DNA from: Microbotryomycetes sp. JL201
Taxonomy: Eukaryota; Basidiomycota; Microbotryomycetes
DNA: 58,622 nt
NCBI GenBank assembly: GCA_033819885.1
Contig: JAQYUZ010000065.1
Location: 1-58,622 of the forward strand
Reading direction: 5' to 3'
The position numbers and the translations under genes were made by a program. The notes beneath the pieces are model-generated. The model worked only from the letters and a program-made list of their open reading frames with translations. It was not told the DNA's origin and did no database searches. Positions 55,314 through 58,622 of the stretch are shown one piece after another. Position 1 is the stretch's first letter. Each line of letters begins with the position of its first letter.

Positions 55314-57037
55314 TCACAGAGCATACCTGAAACCGGGGTGGCGGTGGCCAAGGTACGCCTGTTCGTCGGCAGACAATCCTTCAAGGCGGTGGTCACGCTT
55401 GCCGAGATCCCGTTGCTTGTTCTCCCACATTTGGTACATGATCATGACGAGCGCGGTCAGGAATACAAGGATACCGCCCGTCAGGTTGATCGAGTTGCCA
55501 GGAATAAAGCGAGGCGCGTCCTTGGCGAGGAAGGTCCAGCTAGAAATCAGACCGCCAATGTTGCCGACCATGACAACTGCTCCGATTGCGGAAGCGCGTG
55601 CAGAGTCGGGAGAGCTGTTGGCCGAAGTGGCGCCGGTGCACAAAGCGCCAAAGGGGAATGATCCTGCCGTAACCAGGAACGCGCCAGCGTACTTCGCATT
55701 GTTCGAGTTGCTACCAAGGAAGATGGCGAATCCGATGATGGCCATAGGTGCGGTAGCGAGCATGCAGTAGCCACGTCGACGAGTCTTCCACGCCGCGAGA
55801 GGAATGACGATGTTCATTGCCGAGCCGAAAACATAAGGACCGACCGACAACAGTTGCTGTTGAACAACTGTACGTCCAGGGAAGAGCGAGCGAACAATAG
55901 TCGGCATGAACACGGCGATGCCTTGAACGGTGACGTTGACCCAAAGGCTAGGCAATTGAAAGACAATTAGACCCGCATCATGCAGCGCATACGGAAAGCG
56001 CAACTCACAATTGCCATGCCAACAGGAACGTGTTGATGTTGAAAATGCCTTGACGGACTGCCGAACCTTTCATTCGCTCAAGAGCGACAGCAGCGCCAGC
56101 ATTCTCGGATTTGATGCGGGCTTCGGCGAGCGCCTTCTCCTCGGGAGTCAGCCATTTGGCAACCTCGGGGCGATCCGTCAACAGCAAGTAGCCAGCAATG
56201 CCGATGACAGTCGTGATTAGGCCTTCCCAGAGGAAAATGTGGCGCCAAGAGTGCACAGAGCCGACTGGACCCAAGGAAATGAAACCACTGGCCATGAGCC
56301 CACCGAAAGCGCCGGCGAGAGGGGCGGTGACGAGGTACATGGAAAGTCGGAAGACGAGCTCGTCGCGGCGATACCATCGGGAGAGGTAGTACGCAATGCC
56401 AGGGAGGAGTCCGCACTCAAAGATGCCCAAAAGGAAGCGAACAGCGACGAGAGCGCCGAATGAGTGAACGAAAGCGGTTGCGAGCGACAAGATGCCAAAG
56501 CCGATCGTCAAAATGGGCAACCACTTGCCAGGGCCTGGGGAGCAACAGTTGAGATTCAGCTCCTGCAAGGGCAATGCTACCCCTGTTCTGATTTCAGACC
56601 CACCGACTGCTTTTGCCATCAGGTTGGACGGAATTTCGAAAACAATGTACGACGCGTAAAAGGCCGTCAAGGCAATGTTGTAATCGTATTTACCAGTCAT
56701 CTTCAAGTCCTTTTCCATTCCTGCGATTCGAGCGTTTCCGATATTTGCTCGGTCGATGAAGCACCACAGGTCTGGATTGGCGGGGCAGAGGAGTCAACGA
56801 ACGGATCCTGGGAATTCTTGGGGCAGGAGTGGGGCGGGAGAGCAAAGGAAACGTACAAAGCATAGCGACGATTGGAACAATGTGCAAGTCAATCTTGCGT
56901 GATAACCTAGCCTCTGCCTCTTTATCAAGTGGTGACAGGATCTGCTTGTTGGTGATGTGTCCTGGCTGGGCAATGTCATCGATGAAAGCGTGTTCCTTGT
57001 CGGATGTGACATCCTTGAGCGAGTTTTGAGACGACAT
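55314..57037 (-). CDS. second MFS permease of the DAL5/allantoate (anion:cation symporter) family
   Basis: Starts at ATG 57037, MSSQNSLKDVTSDKEHAF, with the usual EAEARLSRKIDLHIVPIVAML first helix. Then NIALTAFYASYIVFEIPSNL, AVRFLLGIFECGLLPGIAYY, LSRWYRRDELVFRLSMYL, GSVHSWRHIFLWEGLITTV, and the loop LTDRPEVAKWLTPEEKALAE follow. The second half has VNVTVQGIAVFMPTIVRSLF, VMVGNIGGLISSWTFLAKDAP, and the closing HPGFRYAL before the stop at 55314. It has fewer introns than the first permease and is clearly a separate family member, not a recent copy. The HxGFRYAx ending is shared by organic-anion permeases of the TNA1/DAL5 group. On the same strand as the decarboxylase to its right. Confidence 0.88.
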
Positions 57038-57956
57038 GGCTTCAGGTATGCCACAGGTATGTCGTGGCTTGTGAATGTGTGCGAAGGAACGCCTCACTTG
57101 TCCACACGAGCAGGAAGGAGAAGAGAGAGCGCGCCCTTTTTTGAATGAAACGACAATCAAGAGCCCCTCCCCGTGGAGATGTTTCTATCAAAGAAGGGCT
57201 CCACGCGCGCGCGCGAAGGAAAGTCGGGTTCACGCGAGCCGGGTCCGTCGTCGGCAAGCACCTTCCCGTCGCCTTGGCCGGCCGTTGATGAGCGGTTGGT
57301 ACATGCAAGCACAAGCACAGGTGGAATCACTTATGTACCTAGTATCCGGCAGAATCCGTCTACTGCTGTGCTCATTGCAGATCCAATCAACTTGCTAAGT
57401 TCGTTAGTGGCGGCCGGACGGTCCGAAGCGTCACAGAATAGTGTTAGGGTGCCTATGACGATTTGCTGCTTCATGTACATTCTTGCCTGGGTATTCCAAT
57501 GATGTTGTATCCATGTCCTATCAATGTTCTGCGCTACCATTCACGATATCGTCGACGACGGCTCGATTGCCACTCGCTGCTTTTCCGGCCGTGTATGAGC
57601 GTCAGCACCTGAATCAGCCTTGGAGCGGGGCTCCGGTCGCGCAACTGATAAGAAATGGCTTGGCAACATCATATAATCGTCACCAAGCACGAATGCAATA
57701 GCTCGCTTGGCACTTGGCACGGCCGAGACAGGGGAGATCTGTTGCAGGAATTCGGCTCCGCTCACCGCGCACCGTATCTTCCATGGTCGGTGCGTAATTG
57801 CAAAAGATCTCTCTATTCATGAATATGGCCCGTATGCCCTTTGACTTGCGTGTGACCGTCGGTCCGAAATCGTTCGAAAGAGCTTACTGCGTTGCAACTA
57901 TTTCTTCCTACAAACACAATGCACCCAAAATGACCCCCTGATACCAGTCCACTGAT
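57038..57956. other. spacer between the second permease and the decarboxylase gene
   Basis: About 920 bases, the longest gap in the window. It has a short CG-dinucleotide run near 57206-57216. It should contain the permease promoter and the decarboxylase 3' region. Open frames on both strands look random, and I see no RNA gene. Confidence 0.45.

Positions 57957-58622
<666 letters not shown>

Noticed and set aside
57173-57502. Forward frame in the 920-base spacer
   Set aside because: It has weak composition, no splice support or motif, and begins with GTG; the first ATG gives no recognisable protein.

Overview
The window looks like nuclear DNA of a basidiomycete fungus. Genes lie close together on both strands. 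Almost every gene is cut by several short introns, mostly 50 to 80 bases, with GT..AG ends and CTGAC/CTAAC-like branch sites. The protein set is typically fungal: SIN kinase, Tea1-type kelch protein, GtaA-type glutaminase, DAL5-type permeases. I cannot fix the genus from sequence alone. Gene models were spliced by eye, so exon borders given as exact are those where both splice sites and reading phase agree.

Left part (1-19.1 kb): a tRNA-Val(AAC) gene with a 12-base intron and a broken LINE fragment. Then come LTO1 (reverse) divergent from an FHA-domain checkpoint kinase of the Chk2/Rad53 class, a NUDCD1-like CS-domain protein, the large ribosome-assembly factor RRP5, a Tea1-like kelch/coiled-coil polarity protein, and a coilin orthologue on the reverse strand.

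Middle (19.2-43 kb): tRNA pseudouridine synthase PUS3, a secreted GtaA-like glutaminase (reverse), a small NTF2-fold protein with two consecutive GC-AG introns, UTP17/NAN1 (reverse), the septation kinase SepH/Cdc7, an FGGY carbohydrate kinase (reverse), a FUT8-like GT23 glycosyltransferase (reverse), a possible tiny gene, and a glutamine-rich CCCH zinc-finger protein (reverse).

Right part (43.5-58.6 kb): a formate/nitrite transporter, a TGL2-like lipase, an intracellular BSP-family metallopeptidase, an F-box/JmjC protein, a DAL5-type permease, a small predicted membrane protein whose stop codon overlaps an ATG of the following M20 amidohydrolase, a small mitochondrial-type basic protein, a second DAL5-type permease, and the 3' part of a resorcylate/dihydroxybenzoate-type decarboxylase running off the right edge.

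Most genes are housekeeping: ribosome and tRNA maturation (LTO1, RRP5, UTP17, PUS3), nuclear bodies (coilin), and checkpoint and septation signalling (FHA kinase, SepH, Tea1). The last 8 kb is more metabolic and transport-oriented. The points I find most worth checking are the stop/start overlap at 53.1 kb, four GC-AG introns, two microexons, the fungal coilin, and the HCD (non-RD) catalytic loop of the checkpoint kinase. I saw no CRISPR, bacterial, plasmid or intact transposon features.
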